DNA from: Enterobacter mori LMG 25706
Lineage (GTDB): Bacteria > Pseudomonadota > Gammaproteobacteria > Enterobacterales > Enterobacteriaceae
Assembly: GCF_000211415.1 (NCBI RefSeq)
Contig: NZ_GL890775.1
Span: 900,743 to 940,179, forward strand
Length of the DNA: 39,437 nt
Direction: 5' to 3'
The translations under genes were made by a program, and so were the position numbers. Below, one piece after another: positions 1 through 11,475 of this stretch. The notes under the pieces were generated by a model. That model saw only the letters and a program-made list of their open reading frames with translations. It did no database searches and was not told the DNA's origin. The first letter of the stretch is position 1. Each line of letters begins with the position of its first letter.

Positions 1-9
1 ATGGTCCAG

Positions 10-594
10 TCACATCGTCAGCGGATTACACGCTTCTCGCCTTAACATCTGGCACAGTGCAATCAACGGCAATCCGACCAGCGTATTCGGGTCACGACCG
101 TCCAGCTTGTCGAACAGCGCAATCCCCAATCCTTCACTTTTAAAACTTCCTGCACAGTTGAGCGGACGTTCCCGGCGGACATAATCCGTTATTTCCTGCT
201 CGCTGAGGTGGCGAAAGTGCACGTCGAACGGCTCGCACTCCGTTTGCAGGTGGCCTGAGGCGGAGTTATAGAGCGCCAGCCCTGTATAAAAGGTCACAAT
301 AGTGCCCCGTGCACGCAGAAGCTGCTGGCAGGCGTTCTCTTCCGTATGCGGCTTGCCGGTTATCTCTCCGTCCAGTACACAAACCTGATCGGAGCCTATA
401 ATCAAATGAGCGGGATAACGTGCGGCCAGCGATTGCGCTTTCTCTTGTGCGAGACGGGTCACCAGATGACGCGGGGATTCGCCCGGTTGTGGCGTTTCGT
501 CAACGTCTGGGGCAGCGCATTCGAACGGGATCCCGAGCTTTTCCAGCAGCATTCGACGGTAGGGTGACGTGGAGGCGAGAACGAGATTTGGCAT
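10..594 (-). CDS. yceF: Maf/YceF-type nucleotide pyrophosphatase
   Basis: A 194-residue Maf-family protein, the same length as E. coli YceF. Family members hydrolyse non-canonical or methylated nucleoside triphosphates to the monophosphate and pyrophosphate; the YceF subgroup prefers 7-methyl-GTP. Visible motifs are the N-terminal phosphate-binding stretch [13 protein letters not shown] (about residues 9-21), the segment [15 protein letters not shown] near residue 70, and the C-terminal [13 protein letters not shown]. The ATG at 594 gives MPNLVLAST, as in the family. The gene is transcribed leftward, divergent from yceD, with a 140-bp gap that holds a terminator-like hairpin. In E. coli, rluC lies beyond the left edge and would converge on this gene. 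Substrate preference is inferred from the family. Confidence 0.96.
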   Translation of the reverse strand: MPNLVLASTSPYRRMLLEKLGIPFECAAPDVDETPQPGESPRHLVTRLAQEKAQSLAARYPAHLIIGSDQVCVLDGEITGKPHTEENACQQLLRARGTIVTFYTGLALYNSASGHLQTECEPFDVHFRHLSEQEITDYVRRERPLNCAGSFKSEGLGIALFDKLDGRDPNTLVGLPLIALCQMLRREACNPLTM

Positions 595-696
595 ATTTTT
601 ATCACCAGATATAGCGTATCGATGCCAGCCATTTTAAACTACAGGCCGCAATGTGTGCGAATAATTGGCAAAAGGCAGCTCTGGTTGCCTTTTTCT
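588..696 (+). ncRNA. Candidate small RNA in the yceF-yceD gap (promoter plus terminator-like hairpin)
   Basis: TTGGCA (588-593), a 16-nt spacer and TATAGC (610-615) form a plausible rightward sigma-70 promoter. About 55 nt further on, AAAGGCA (671-677) can pair with TGCCTTT (686-692) around an 8-nt loop, followed by a short T-rich stretch. A transcript from about 622 to about 695 would be roughly 75 nt. From memory, an E. coli small RNA of unknown function (SraB/psrD/pke20) was mapped between yceF and yceD, which makes the position suggestive; its reported ends differ from these. The hairpin could instead simply stop readthrough from the rluC side. No open reading frame with a ribosome-binding site was seen in it. 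Confidence 0.3.
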
Positions 697-1256
<560 letters not shown>

Positions 1257-1260
1257 TTAA

Positions 1261-1443
<183 letters not shown>

Positions 1444-1446
<3 letters not shown>

Positions 1447-1499
1447 TCACGCGTTAGCGTGATTAGGCTTAGTGAGGATTTCCCCGTGCAAACGGGGAA
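1444..1499 (+). other. Two tandem perfect hairpins between rpmF and plsX
   Basis: The first hairpin pairs TAATCACGC (1444-1452) with GCGTGATTA (1457-1465) around a GTTA loop, a 9-bp perfect stem that includes the rpmF stop codon. The second pairs TTCCCCGT (1480-1487) with ACGGGGAA (1492-1499) around a GCAA loop of the GNRA type. Neither is followed by a T-run, so they are not typical intrinsic terminators. They may mark RNA processing or a stabilised rpmF 3' end, letting L32 be made in greater amount than PlsX; that role is inference. Confidence 0.6.
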
Positions 1500-1526
1500 G
1501 TTACCGAACCAGGCTGCGACGATACC

Positions 1527-2561
1527 TTGACACGTCTAACCCTGGCGTTAGATGTCATGGGGGGAGATTTTGGCCCTTCCGTGACAGTGCCTGCAGCATT
1601 GCAGGCACTGAATTCTAATTCGCAACTCACACTTCTTTTAGTCGGCAACCCCGACACAATCACGCCATTACTTGCAAAAGCTGACTTCGAACAACGTTCA
1701 CGTCTGCAGATTATTCCTGCACAGTCAGTTATTGCCAGTGATGCCCGGCCATCGCAGGCTATTCGCAATAGCCGTGGCAGCTCTATGCGCATTGCGCTGG
1801 AGCTGGTGAAAGAAGGGCGAGCGCAGGCTTGCGTCAGTGCGGGAAATACCGGTGCGCTGATGGGGCTGTCGAAATTATTGCTCAAGCCCATTGAGGGTAT
1901 TGAGCGCCCGGCGCTGGTGACGGTGTTGCCGCATCAACAAAAGGGCAAAACGGTGGTGCTGGATCTCGGTGCTAACGTTGATTGTGATAGTACAATGCTG
2001 GCTCAGTTTGCTGTGATGGGGTCGGTGCTGGCTGAAGACGTAGTGGGAATTCACAATCCCCGCGTTGCGTTACTGAATATTGGTGAAGAAGAGACCAAAG
2101 GCCTGGACAGCATTCGTGACGCTGCCGAATTGCTCAAGCAGGTTCCCTCCATCAACTATATTGGTTATCTCGAAGCCAATGAGTTGCTGACGGGTAAGAC
2201 CGATGTATTAGTGTGTGATGGCTTCACCGGAAACGTAACGTTGAAGACTATGGAAGGGGTGGTGCGAATGTTCCTTTCTCTGCTGAAATCGCAGGGGGAA
2301 GGTAAAAAAAGCGCCTGGTGGCTGATTTTATTAAAGCGTTGGTTACAAAAAAGCCTGACGCGGCGATTCAGTCACCTCAACCCCGACCAGTATAATGGCG
2401 CCTGTCTGTTAGGATTGCGCGGCATCGTGATTAAGAGTCACGGTGCGGCCAATCAGCGAGCCTTTTCCGTCGCGATAGAACAGGCAGTGCAGGCGGTGCA
2501 GCGACAAGTTCCTCAACGGATTGCCGCTCGCCTGGAATCTGTATTAGCTAAAAGTGACTGA
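1527..2561 (+). CDS. plsX: Phosphate acyltransferase PlsX
   Basis: PlsX converts acyl-ACP and phosphate to acyl-phosphate, the donor used by PlsY to acylate glycerol-3-phosphate at the membrane. The start is a TTG (1527), as in E. coli, giving [17 protein letters not shown]; the [11 protein letters not shown] motif at residues 7-17 is the family signature. [11 protein letters not shown] (about 103-113) and [15 protein letters not shown] (about 229-243) are also conserved. It is 344 residues against 356 in E. coli: after RIAARLESV the tail is LAKSD instead of a longer divergent end. fabH begins 6 bp after the stop, linking phospholipid and fatty-acid synthesis in one transcription unit. Confidence 0.97.
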   Translation: MTRLTLALDVMGGDFGPSVTVPAALQALNSNSQLTLLLVGNPDTITPLLAKADFEQRSRLQIIPAQSVIASDARPSQAIRNSRGSSMRIALELVKEGRAQACVSAGNTGALMGLSKLLLKPIEGIERPALVTVLPHQQKGKTVVLDLGANVDCDSTMLAQFAVMGSVLAEDVVGIHNPRVALLNIGEEETKGLDSIRDAAELLKQVPSINYIGYLEANELLTGKTDVLVCDGFTGNVTLKTMEGVVRMFLSLLKSQGEGKKSAWWLILLKRWLQKSLTRRFSHLNPDQYNGACLLGLRGIVIKSHGAANQRAFSVAIEQAVQAVQRQVPQRIAARLESVLAKSD

Positions 2562-2567
2562 GCGTAC

Positions 2568-3521
2568 ATGTATACGAAGATTTTAGGTACCGGCAGCTAC
2601 CTGCCAACACAAGTGCGTACCAACGCCGATCTTGAAAAAATGGTAGATACGTCTGACGAGTGGATTGTCACGCGCACAGGTATCCGTGAACGTCGTATCG
2701 CCGCGCCAGACGAAACCGTGTCCACCATGGGTTACGAAGCCGCACAGCGCGCTATCGAAATGGCTGGCATCGATAAAGAACAGATTGGCTTGATCGTGGT
2801 CGCCACCACGTCTGCCACGCATGCCTTCCCAAGCGCAGCGTGCCAGGTGCAGAACATGCTCGGCATTAAAGGCTGCCCGGCATTTGACGTTGCTGCCGCG
2901 TGCGCTGGTTTCACCTACGCGCTGAGCGTTGCCGATCAGTATGTTAAATCTGGCGCCGTGAAGTACGCACTGGTGATCGGCGCTGACGTGCTGGCGCGTA
3001 CCTGTGATCCAACCGATCGCGGGACGATCATTATTTTTGGTGATGGTGCGGGTGCGGTGCTGCTCGGGCAGTCCGAAGAGCCGGGCATCATCTCCACGCA
3101 TCTGCATGCCGACGGTAGCTACGGCGAGCTGTTGACCTTGCCAAACGCCGATCGCGTTAATCCGGAAAACTCCATTTACCTGACGATGGCAGGTAATGAG
3201 GTGTTCAAGGTGGCGGTGACTGAGCTTGCACACATTGTTGATGAAACGCTGGAAGCGAACAACCTTGAACGCTCTGCGCTCGACTGGCTGGTGCCGCATC
3301 AGGCGAACCTGCGTATTATCAGCGCAACCGCGAAAAAGCTGGGCATGTCGATGGATAATGTTGTGGTGACGCTTGATCGCCATGGCAACACCTCTGCGGC
3401 GTCGGTACCGTGCGCATTTGATGAAGCGGTACGCGATGGACGAATCAAACGGGGCCAGTTGGTCTTGCTTGAAGCCTTCGGTGGCGGGTTCACCTGGGGT
3501 TCCGCGCTGGTTCGTTTCTAG
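2568..3521 (+). CDS. fabH: 3-oxoacyl-ACP synthase III (FabH)
   Basis: FabH performs the first condensation of type II fatty-acid synthesis, joining acetyl-CoA to malonyl-ACP. The 317-residue length equals that of E. coli. The nucleophile Cys112 lies in [13 protein letters not shown]; the catalytic His in VPHQANLRI and Asn in [12 protein letters not shown] are both present. The N-terminal GTGSYLP and the C-terminal [15 protein letters not shown] are typical. The ATG lies 6 bp after plsX, and fabD follows 15 bp after the stop with its own AAGGA. An intact enzyme is predicted. Confidence 0.98.
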   Translation: MYTKILGTGSYLPTQVRTNADLEKMVDTSDEWIVTRTGIRERRIAAPDETVSTMGYEAAQRAIEMAGIDKEQIGLIVVATTSATHAFPSAACQVQNMLGIKGCPAFDVAAACAGFTYALSVADQYVKSGAVKYALVIGADVLARTCDPTDRGTIIIFGDGAGAVLLGQSEEPGIISTHLHADGSYGELLTLPNADRVNPENSIYLTMAGNEVFKVAVTELAHIVDETLEANNLERSALDWLVPHQANLRIISATAKKLGMSMDNVVVTLDRHGNTSAASVPCAFDEAVRDGRIKRGQLVLLEAFGGGFTWGSALVRF

Positions 3522-3536
3522 GATAAGGATTAAAAA

Positions 3537-4466
3537 ATGACGCAATTTGCTTTTGTGTTCCCGGGGCAGGGCTCTCAAACCGTTGGGATGTTGTCTGAAA
3601 TGGCAGCCCACTATCCGGTAATTGAAGAGACTTTCCGTGAAGCTTCTGATGCACTCGGTTATGATCTGTGGGCGTTGACTCAGCAGGGTCCAGCCGAAGA
3701 ACTGAACAAAACCTGGCAGACTCAGCCAGCGCTGCTGACCGCGTCCGTTGCGCTCTGGCGTGTATGGCAGCAGCAGGGCGGCAAAGCGCCTGCACTGCTC
3801 GCGGGCCACAGCCTCGGTGAATACTCTGCACTGGTGTGTGCGGGTGTGATCGCCTTTGCTGACGCGGTACGTCTGGTAGAACTGCGCGGTAAATTCATGC
3901 AGGAAGCGGTGTCGGAAGGCACGGGTGGCATGTCTGCTATTATCGGTCTGGATGATGCTTCGATTGCAAAAGCGTGTGAAGAATCTGCTGAAGGTCAGGT
4001 GGTTTCACCGGTAAACTTTAACTCGCCGGGCCAGGTCGTTATCGCCGGTCATAAAGAAGCGGTTGAACGTGCTGGTGCTGCCTGTAAAGCTGCTGGCGCG
4101 AAACGTGCGCTGCCACTGCCGGTCAGCGTTCCGTCACACTGCGCGCTGATGAAGCCAGCCGCCGACAAACTGGCGGTTGAGCTGGAAAAAATTACGTTTA
4201 ACGCACCGACGATTTCCGTTGTAAACAACGTCGATGTGAAATGCGAAACCGCGCCGGAGGCAATCCGTAACGCGCTGGTTCGCCAGCTTTACAGCCCGGT
4301 ACAGTGGACCAAAACCGTTGAGTTTATGGCGTCACAGGGCGTTGAGCATCTGTATGAAGTCGGTCCAGGTAAAGTCCTCACCGGCCTGACAAAACGTATT
4401 GTTGATACCCTGACTGCCTCGGCCATTAACGAGCCGGAAGCACTGTCAGCGGCACTCGCGCAATAA
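3537..4466 (+). CDS. fabD: Malonyl-CoA:ACP transacylase (FabD)
   Basis: FabD moves malonyl groups from CoA to acyl carrier protein, supplying the extender for every elongation cycle. The 309-residue protein has the GQGSQ motif at residues 10-14, the nucleophile Ser92 in GHSLGEYSAL, and His201 in VPSHCALM completing the catalytic pair. AAGGA at 3525-3529 precedes the start. fabG follows after 12 bp. Length and motifs match E. coli FabD, with no sign of damage. Confidence 0.98.
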   Translation: MTQFAFVFPGQGSQTVGMLSEMAAHYPVIEETFREASDALGYDLWALTQQGPAEELNKTWQTQPALLTASVALWRVWQQQGGKAPALLAGHSLGEYSALVCAGVIAFADAVRLVELRGKFMQEAVSEGTGGMSAIIGLDDASIAKACEESAEGQVVSPVNFNSPGQVVIAGHKEAVERAGAACKAAGAKRALPLPVSVPSHCALMKPAADKLAVELEKITFNAPTISVVNNVDVKCETAPEAIRNALVRQLYSPVQWTKTVEFMASQGVEHLYEVGPGKVLTGLTKRIVDTLTASAINEPEALSAALAQ

Positions 4467-4478
4467 AAGAGGAATACC

Positions 4479-5213
4479 ATGAGTTTTGAAGGAAAAATCG
4501 CACTGGTTACCGGCGCAAGCCGCGGTATCGGGCGTGCAATTGCTGAAACACTGGTTGCGCGCGGCGCGAAAGTGATTGGTACAGCAACCAGCGAGAATGG
4601 CGCTCAGGCCATCAGCGAGTATCTGGGTGCGAACGGTAAAGGTCTGGTACTCAATGTGACCGAACCTGCATCTATCGAATCTGTTCTGGAAAATATTCGC
4701 GCAGAGTTTGGCGAAGTCGATATTCTGGTCAATAATGCCGGGATCACGCGCGACAACCTGCTGATGCGAATGAAAGATGACGAGTGGAACGATATTATCG
4801 AAACCAACCTGTCATCTGTATTCCGTCTGTCAAAAGCGGTAATGCGCGCTATGATGAAAAAGCGTCATGGTCGTATTATCACTGTTGGTTCTGTGGTTGG
4901 TACCATGGGAAATGCTGGTCAGGCTAACTACGCTGCGGCGAAAGCAGGTCTGATTGGCTTCAGTAAGTCGCTGGCACGTGAAGTCGCGTCCCGCGGTATT
5001 ACTGTAAACGTTGTTGCTCCGGGCTTTATTGAAACGGACATGACGCGTGCGCTGACCGATGATCAGCGTGCGGGTACGCTGGCGGCAGTTCCGGCGGGTC
5101 GTCTTGGCGACCCTAAAGAAATCGCCAGCGCGGTTGCATTTTTAGCCTCTGACGAAGCGGGTTACATCACTGGTGAAACCCTTCACGTCAATGGCGGGAT
5201 GTATATGGTTTAA
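4479..5213 (+). CDS. fabG: 3-oxoacyl-ACP reductase (FabG)
   Basis: FabG is the NADPH-dependent reductase that turns 3-oxoacyl-ACP into 3-hydroxyacyl-ACP. This 244-residue short-chain dehydrogenase carries the cofactor motif TGASRGIG (residues 11-18), NNAG (85-88), and the catalytic Ser138, Tyr151 and Lys155 within GSVVGTMGNAGQANYAAAK. The C-terminus GYITGETLHVNGGMYMV is characteristic. AGAGGA precedes the ATG. It ends the fabH-fabD-fabG run; acpP begins 154 bp later behind its own promoter region. Confidence 0.98.
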   Translation: MSFEGKIALVTGASRGIGRAIAETLVARGAKVIGTATSENGAQAISEYLGANGKGLVLNVTEPASIESVLENIRAEFGEVDILVNNAGITRDNLLMRMKDDEWNDIIETNLSSVFRLSKAVMRAMMKKRHGRIITVGSVVGTMGNAGQANYAAAKAGLIGFSKSLAREVASRGITVNVVAPGFIETDMTRALTDDQRAGTLAAVPAGRLGDPKEIASAVAFLASDEAGYITGETLHVNGGMYMV

Positions 5214-5367
5214 TCACGATGAAAAATATTTGCGTTATTGTAGGGGTTGGCCTCAAAATAACGTAAAATCGTGGTAAGACCTGCCGGGATTTAGTTGCAA
5301 ATTTTTCAACATTTTATACACTACGAAAACCATCGCGAAAGCGAGTTTTGATAGGAAATTTAAGAGT
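5214..5367 (+). promoter_or_regulatory. acpP promoter and leader region
   Basis: This 154-bp gap closely resembles the E. coli acpP upstream region as I recall it. TTGCAA (5295-5300) and TACACT (5317-5322) with 16-bp spacing form a reasonable promoter in an A/T-rich context, followed by a leader of about 40 nt containing CATCGCGAAAGCGAG, which can fold as a short GAAA-loop hairpin. AGGAAATTTAAGAGT before the ATG supplies the ribosome-binding region. A separate promoter fits the very high expression of ACP relative to the other fab genes. Confidence 0.55.
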
Positions 5368-5604
5368 ATGAGCACTATCGAAGAACGCGTTAAGAAAATT
5401 ATCGGCGAACAGCTGGGCGTTAAGCAGGAAGAAGTTGTGAACTCCGCTTCCTTCGTTGAAGACCTGGGCGCAGATTCTCTTGACACCGTTGAGCTGGTAA
5501 TGGCTCTGGAAGAAGAGTTTGATACTGAGATTCCGGACGAAGAAGCTGAGAAAATCACCACCGTTCAGGCTGCCATTGATTACATCAACGGTCACCAGGC
5601 GTAA
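5368..5604 (+). CDS. acpP: Acyl carrier protein
   Basis: A 78-codon acidic protein carrying growing acyl chains on a 4'-phosphopantetheine arm. The attachment serine is Ser37 (36 without the initiator Met) in [18 protein letters not shown]. Helix I ([18 protein letters not shown]) and the C-terminal [15 protein letters not shown] are as in E. coli. Residues 22-26 read EVVNS; I recall EVTNN in E. coli, a small difference in a protein that is almost invariant among enterobacteria. A strong intrinsic terminator follows, so much of the transcript probably ends before fabF. Confidence 0.98.
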   Translation: MSTIEERVKKIIGEQLGVKQEEVVNSASFVEDLGADSLDTVELVMALEEEFDTEIPDEEAEKITTVQAAIDYINGHQA

Positions 5605-5615
5605 GTGAACATCTC

Positions 5616-6937
<1,322 letters not shown>

Positions 6938-6960
6938 GCCTGACTGCACGATGGCTATTA

Positions 6961-6990
6961 AAAAAGGTCCGCTTGTCGGGCCTTTTTTAT
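6961..6990 (+). terminator. Intrinsic terminator after fabF
   Basis: GGTCCG (6966-6971) pairs with CGGGCC (6977-6982) with one G-T wobble around a CTTGT loop. It is flanked by an A-run and a run of six Ts, so the stem can extend and could work in both directions. Confidence 0.85.
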
Positions 6991-7058
6991 TAAGCGTAAT
7001 CCCCTTGTCCGGTTAAAGACATCCTGCCAGACTGAACCCCCACGCATCAGGAGACATC

Positions 7059-7868
7059 ATGTTTTTGATCAATGGCCTCGAGCAGGAGAATCTGCCTGCC
7101 AGCGACAGAGCAACGCAGTTTGGTGATGGCTGCTTTACGACGGCGCGAATTATTGACGGGCAAGTATGCCTGCTCGACGCGCATATCCGCCGTCTGCAAA
7201 CGGCCTGCGAAACCCTAATGATCCCCTTTCAGCACTGGGACACGCTGCGACGTGAGATGAGCCAGCTGGTGTCAGAGAAGAGCAGTGGTGTGCTCAAAGT
7301 CATCATCAGTCGCGGCAGCGGAGGGCGAGGTTATAGCGGGGCCAGCTGTGAGAACCCCACGCGCATACTCTCCGTATCCGCTTATCCCGCACATTATGAA
7401 AGCTGGCGCAAAGACGGTGTCACGCTGACGCTGAGCCCGATACGACTGGGCCGCAACCCCATGCTGGCCGGAATTAAACACCTCAATCGCCTTGAACAGG
7501 TGCTGATTCGTACTCATCTTGAACAGACGGACGCTGATGAGGCGCTGGTTCTTGACAGCGAAGGGTTCATTACGGAATGCTGTGCGGCTAATTTACTTTG
7601 GCGGAAGGGCCGTGATGTCTTCACACCTTCACTGGAGCAGGCTGGGGTGAAGGGCATTATGCGTCAGTTTTGTTTGCAACAGTTGGCACACTCGGGTTTT
7701 CGCGTTGTCGAAGTTAACGAAAGGGAAGAGGCGCTACTGACCGCTGATGAAGTTATCGTTTGTAACGCGTTGATGCCTGTTTTACCCGTCCGCGCCTATG
7801 GCCAGCAGGTCTGGTCATCGCGCGAACTGTTTCAGTTTTTAGCCCCGTTATGTGAGCAAACCAGATAG
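7059..7868 (+). CDS. pabC: Aminodeoxychorismate lyase (PabC)
   Basis: PabC is the PLP enzyme that releases pyruvate from 4-amino-4-deoxychorismate to give p-aminobenzoate for folate synthesis. The 269-residue class IV aminotransferase-fold protein has the PLP lysine in [14 protein letters not shown] (Lys140), the family motif [15 protein letters not shown] (16-30), and [26 protein letters not shown] lies about 7 bp before the ATG. mltG begins 2 bp after the stop, so the two are translationally adjacent, as in E. coli. Confidence 0.97.
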   Translation: MFLINGLEQENLPASDRATQFGDGCFTTARIIDGQVCLLDAHIRRLQTACETLMIPFQHWDTLRREMSQLVSEKSSGVLKVIISRGSGGRGYSGASCENPTRILSVSAYPAHYESWRKDGVTLTLSPIRLGRNPMLAGIKHLNRLEQVLIRTHLEQTDADEALVLDSEGFITECCAANLLWRKGRDVFTPSLEQAGVKGIMRQFCLQQLAHSGFRVVEVNEREEALLTADEVIVCNALMPVLPVRAYGQQVWSSRELFQFLAPLCEQTR

Positions 7869-7870
7869 TC

Positions 7871-8893
7871 ATGAAGAAAATGTTGCGCTTTGTTCTCCTC
7901 CTCATCGTTGTGCTGGGTATTGCTGGCGGCGCGGGAGTGTGGAAAGTCCGTCAGCTGGCGGACAGTAAAATCCTGATTAAAGACGAGACGATTTTTACCC
8001 TTAAAGCCGGTACCGGGCGCATTGCGCTGGGTGAGCAGCTTTACGGGGATAAGGTCATTAACCGTCCGCGCGTCTTCCAGTGGTTACTGCGCCTTGAGCC
8101 TGAACTGTCTCACTTCAAAGCCGGTACGTACCGCTTTACCCCTGGTATGACCGTCAGGCAGATGCTGCAGGTGCTGGAGAGCGGCAAAGAGGCCCAGTTC
8201 CCGCTGCGGTTTGTTGAGGGGATGCGCTTAAGCGATTACCTCAAACAGCTGCGTGACGCCCCCTATATCAAACACACGTTAAAAGACGACAGCTATCAGA
8301 CGGTCGCTGAGGTGCTGAAATTCGAGCATCCTGAGTGGGTGGAAGGCTGGTTCTGGCCGGATACCTGGATGTACACGGCGGGCACAACCGACGTTGCTAT
8401 TCTGAAACGCGCACATAAAAAAATGGTCGCGGCGGTGGCGTCAGCGTGGGAAGGGCGTGTAGATGGCCTGCCCTATAAAGATCAAAACCAGTTCGTCACC
8501 ATGGCCTCGATCATTGAAAAAGAGACTGCCGTTGCGGCAGAGCGCGATCAGGTCGCTTCCGTATTTATCAATCGTCTGCGCATCGGCATGCGTCTGCAAA
8601 CCGATCCCACCGTCATCTACGGTATGGGCGAGAGTTATAGCGGCAAGATATCCAGAAAAGATCTGGAGACGCCAACAGCGTATAATACCTACGTGATCGC
8701 AGGCCTGCCGCCAGGCCCGATAGCGACGCCGAGTGAAGCCTCATTACGAGCCGCGGCGCACCCGGCCAAAACACCGTACCTCTATTTTGTGGCTGACGGA
8801 AAAGGGGGGCATACCTTTAACACCAACCTTGCCAGCCATAATCGCTCTGTTCAGGACTATCTGAAGGCACTTAAGGAAAAAAATGCGCAGTAA
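7871..8893 (+). CDS. mltG: Endolytic murein transglycosylase MltG (YceG)
   Basis: MltG is an inner-membrane lytic transglycosylase that cleaves nascent glycan strands and is thought to set their length. The 340-residue protein has one N-terminal membrane segment ([20 protein letters not shown], about residues 5-24) with the rest periplasmic: a LysM-like part, then the YceG catalytic domain. The catalytic Glu218 is in [10 protein letters not shown], followed by [11 protein letters not shown] and [16 protein letters not shown]. Its last 11 bases overlap the start of tmk, keeping the pabC-mltG-tmk-holB run tightly coupled. Confidence 0.97.
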   Translation: MKKMLRFVLLLIVVLGIAGGAGVWKVRQLADSKILIKDETIFTLKAGTGRIALGEQLYGDKVINRPRVFQWLLRLEPELSHFKAGTYRFTPGMTVRQMLQVLESGKEAQFPLRFVEGMRLSDYLKQLRDAPYIKHTLKDDSYQTVAEVLKFEHPEWVEGWFWPDTWMYTAGTTDVAILKRAHKKMVAAVASAWEGRVDGLPYKDQNQFVTMASIIEKETAVAAERDQVASVFINRLRIGMRLQTDPTVIYGMGESYSGKISRKDLETPTAYNTYVIAGLPPGPIATPSEASLRAAAHPAKTPYLYFVADGKGGHTFNTNLASHNRSVQDYLKALKEKNAQ

Positions 8894-9524
8894 ATACATT
8901 GTCATTGAGGGACTCGAAGGGGCGGGTAAAACCACCGCCCGCAACGTGGTGGTTGATACGCTGAAAGCGCTTGGTGTTGCGGACATGGTGTTTACCCGTG
9001 AACCAGGCGGTACGCAACTGGCTGAAAAGCTGCGTAGCCTTGTGCTGGATATCAAATCCGTTGGCGACGAGGTCATCACTGACAAAGCCGAAGTGTTGAT
9101 GTTCTACGCGGCGCGCGTGCAGCTGGTAGAAACGGTGATCAAACCTGCAATGGCAGAAGGGAAATGGGTGATTGGCGATCGTCATGACCTGTCGACCCAG
9201 GCGTATCAGGGCGGTGGTCGGGGGATTGACCAGACGATGTTAGCAACGCTGCGCGACGCAGTGCTCGGTGATTTCCGTCCCGACCTGACGCTCTATCTGG
9301 ACGTGACGCCCGAAGTCGGCCTGAAGCGTGCCCGCGCGCGCGGTGAACTGGACCGCATCGAGCAAGAGTCTTTTGACTTCTTCAACCGTACCCGAGCGCG
9401 CTACCTTGAACTGGCGGAGCAGGATGCTTCCATTCGCCCTATTGATGCAACACAGCCTCTGGACGAGGTGACGCGCGCAATTCAGAAGACGGTCGCGCAG
9501 TGGCACCAGGAGCAACAGGCATGA
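8883..9524 (+). CDS. tmk: Thymidylate kinase
   Basis: Tmk phosphorylates dTMP to dTDP with ATP, essential for dTTP supply. The 213-residue P-loop kinase has GLEGAGKTT at residues 10-18, the [16 protein letters not shown] substrate-binding segment (about 99-114), and an arginine-rich lid ([12 protein letters not shown], about 149-160) as in the enterobacterial type II enzymes. The start at 8883 overlaps mltG by 11 bp behind AAGGA. The stop overlaps the holB start as ATGA. Confidence 0.97.
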   Translation: MRSKYIVIEGLEGAGKTTARNVVVDTLKALGVADMVFTREPGGTQLAEKLRSLVLDIKSVGDEVITDKAEVLMFYAARVQLVETVIKPAMAEGKWVIGDRHDLSTQAYQGGGRGIDQTMLATLRDAVLGDFRPDLTLYLDVTPEVGLKRARARGELDRIEQESFDFFNRTRARYLELAEQDASIRPIDATQPLDEVTRAIQKTVAQWHQEQQA

Positions 9525-10525
9525 AATGGTATCCATGGTTGCGCCCGCATTTTGAACAGTTGATCAACAGCTATCAGGCGGGGCGGGGCCATCATGCGTT
9601 ACTGATTCAGGCATTGCCAGGAATGGGCGATGATGCGCTCATTTACGCTATCACCCGTTTCCTGATGTGTCAGCAGCCGGAAGGGCATAAAAGCTGCGGT
9701 AAATGCCGTGGTTGCCAGCTGATGCAGGCGGGCACACATCCGGACTATTACACGCTGGAGCCTGAAAAGGGCAAAAGCACGCTCGGGATTGACGCCGTGC
9801 GTGAAGTCAGTGAAAAACTGTATGAACACGCGCGGCTTAACGGGGCCAAAGTGGTCTGGCTGAAAGATGCCGCGCAGCTTACCGAGGCGGCGGCGAACGC
9901 GCTGCTCAAAACCCTGGAAGAGCCACCGGAGAAAACCTGGTTCTTCCTGTCATGTCGTGAACCGGGACGATTACTGGCGACACTGCGCAGTCGCTGCCGT
10001 CTTCATCACCTCGCAGTACCTCAGGAAACATGGGCGCTCACCTGGATTGAACGCGAAGTGACGGTGTCACAAGACGCGGCCCTGACTGCGCTGCGGCTGT
10101 GCAGCGGCGCGCCAGCGGCGGCTCTGGCGTTGCTTCAGGCGGATGTCTGGTCGCAGCGTGAAACGCTGTGTCGTGCCGTCGAATCCGCGCTGGATAGCGG
10201 CGACTGGTTGAGTTTGCTGCCTGCCCTGAACAGCGATCAGTCGACCGAGCGCCTGCACTGGCTGGCCGCTTTACTGCTGGATGCGCTCAAACTTCAACAG
10301 GGGGCAACACTTCTGACCAACCTTGACGTCTGGCCGCTGGTGAACACCCTGGCGAATCGCCTGTCGGGCGTTTCGTTGCGCGCTATCCTTCATGATATTT
10401 GCCAGAGTCGCGAACAACTTTTGACAGTAACCGGTCTTAATCGCGAGCTTTTACTGACAGACCAGTTACTGCGAATCGAACACTACCTGCAACCAGGCGT
10501 GATACCGCCTGTTTCCCATCTCTGA
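9521..10525 (+). CDS. holB: DNA polymerase III delta-prime subunit
   Basis: HolB is the stator of the clamp-loader complex that places the beta clamp on primed DNA. I chose the ATG at 9521, which overlaps the tmk stop as ATGA and gives 334 residues ([12 protein letters not shown]), the E. coli length; a longer in-frame extension is possible but unlikely. The zinc-binding cysteines are Cys50, Cys59, Cys62 and Cys65 ([16 protein letters not shown]). The AAA+ fold has [16 protein letters not shown] and a degenerate P-loop (ALPGMGDD), as expected for a subunit that does not hydrolyse ATP. Confidence 0.96.
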   Translation: MKWYPWLRPHFEQLINSYQAGRGHHALLIQALPGMGDDALIYAITRFLMCQQPEGHKSCGKCRGCQLMQAGTHPDYYTLEPEKGKSTLGIDAVREVSEKLYEHARLNGAKVVWLKDAAQLTEAAANALLKTLEEPPEKTWFFLSCREPGRLLATLRSRCRLHHLAVPQETWALTWIEREVTVSQDAALTALRLCSGAPAAALALLQADVWSQRETLCRAVESALDSGDWLSLLPALNSDQSTERLHWLAALLLDALKLQQGATLLTNLDVWPLVNTLANRLSGVSLRAILHDICQSREQLLTVTGLNRELLLTDQLLRIEHYLQPGVIPPVSHL

Positions 10526-10535
10526 GAGAGACATT

Positions 10536-11330
10536 ATGTTTTTAGTCGACTCACACTGCCATCTTGATGGTCTGGATTATCAATCTCTGCATAAAAACGT
10601 CGATGACGTGCTGGAAAAAGCCGCCGCCCGCGATGTCAAATTCTGTCTGGCCGTGGCAACCACGCTACCGGGCTACCGCTCCATGCGCGAACTGGTTGGC
10701 GTTCGCGATAACGTCGTCTTCTCCTGCGGCGTTCATCCACTGAACCAGGATGACGCGTATGACGTGGAAGATTTACGTCGTCTGGCGGCAGAAGAGGGCG
10801 TGGTGGCGATGGGTGAGACCGGGCTTGACTATTTTTACACGCCGGAAACTAAACCACGCCAGCAGGCGTCCTTCCGTCACCATATCCGCATTGGCCGCGA
10901 GCTGAACAAACCCGTCATTGTGCATACCCGCGATGCGCGCGCCGATACGCTGGCGATCCTGCGGGAAGAAAAGGTGACGGATTGCGGTGGCGTACTACAC
11001 TGTTTCACAGAAGACAGAGAAACGGCGGGCAAGCTGCTTGATTTGGGGCTTTATCTCTCGTTTTCGGGGATCGTAACGTTCCGTAATGCTGAGCAGCTGC
11101 GTGATGCTGCGCGTTATGTTCCGCTCGATCGCATTCTGGTGGAAACAGACTCGCCGTATCTGGCACCGGTGCCGCATCGCGGCAAAGAGAACCAGCCAGC
11201 GATGACGAGAGACGTGGCTGAGTATATGGCCGTTCTGAAGGGGGTCAGCATTGAAGAGCTGGCTCGTGCGACGACGGAAAATTTCTCCACGCTGTTCCAC
11301 ATCGACCCCGCCCGCCTGCAATCTGTCTGA
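10536..11330 (+). CDS. ycfH: TatD-family metal-dependent hydrolase YcfH
   Basis: A 264-residue member of the TatD family (amidohydrolase superfamily), about the length of E. coli YcfH. Metal ligands are visible in order: DSHCHLDGL (His7, His9), MGETGLDY (Glu near 92), VHTRDA (His near 128), LHCFTE (His near 153) and VETDSPYLAP (Asp near 203). TatD relatives act as 3'-5' exonucleases or D-aminoacyl hydrolases; the substrate of YcfH is not established, so only hydrolase is supported. Its ATG is 10 bp after the holB stop, with GAGAGA before it. A weak hairpin follows before the ptsG control region. Confidence 0.93.
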   Translation: MFLVDSHCHLDGLDYQSLHKNVDDVLEKAAARDVKFCLAVATTLPGYRSMRELVGVRDNVVFSCGVHPLNQDDAYDVEDLRRLAAEEGVVAMGETGLDYFYTPETKPRQQASFRHHIRIGRELNKPVIVHTRDARADTLAILREEKVTDCGGVLHCFTEDRETAGKLLDLGLYLSFSGIVTFRNAEQLRDAARYVPLDRILVETDSPYLAPVPHRGKENQPAMTRDVAEYMAVLKGVSIEELARATTENFSTLFHIDPARLQSV

Positions 11331-11380
11331 TACACCTGTTTTTTTTAGGCTCGTAATTAATAAATAAAGCGAGTAAAGTT

Positions 11381-11402
11381 CACCGCCTCATTTGGGGCGG
11401 TG
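11381..11402 (+). other. Hairpin downstream of ycfH
   Basis: CACCGCC (11381-11387) pairs with GGCGGTG (11396-11402). A short T-stretch (GTGTTTTTA) begins a few bases later. It probably weakly ends the ycfH transcript before the ptsG promoter. Confidence 0.5.
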
Positions 11403-11475
11403 ATAGTGTTTTTAGACACATCCAGACATGCTTTTTGTAAATATCTGAAAGTTTTTTGGCCGTCTTGAACTGAAA

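Noticed and set aside
2583..3809. A 408-codon open frame on the reverse strand opposite fabH and fabD
   Set aside because: It lies fully antisense to two intact essential genes and shows no recognisable domain. Long antisense frames are common opposite GC-rich genes of this codon bias.
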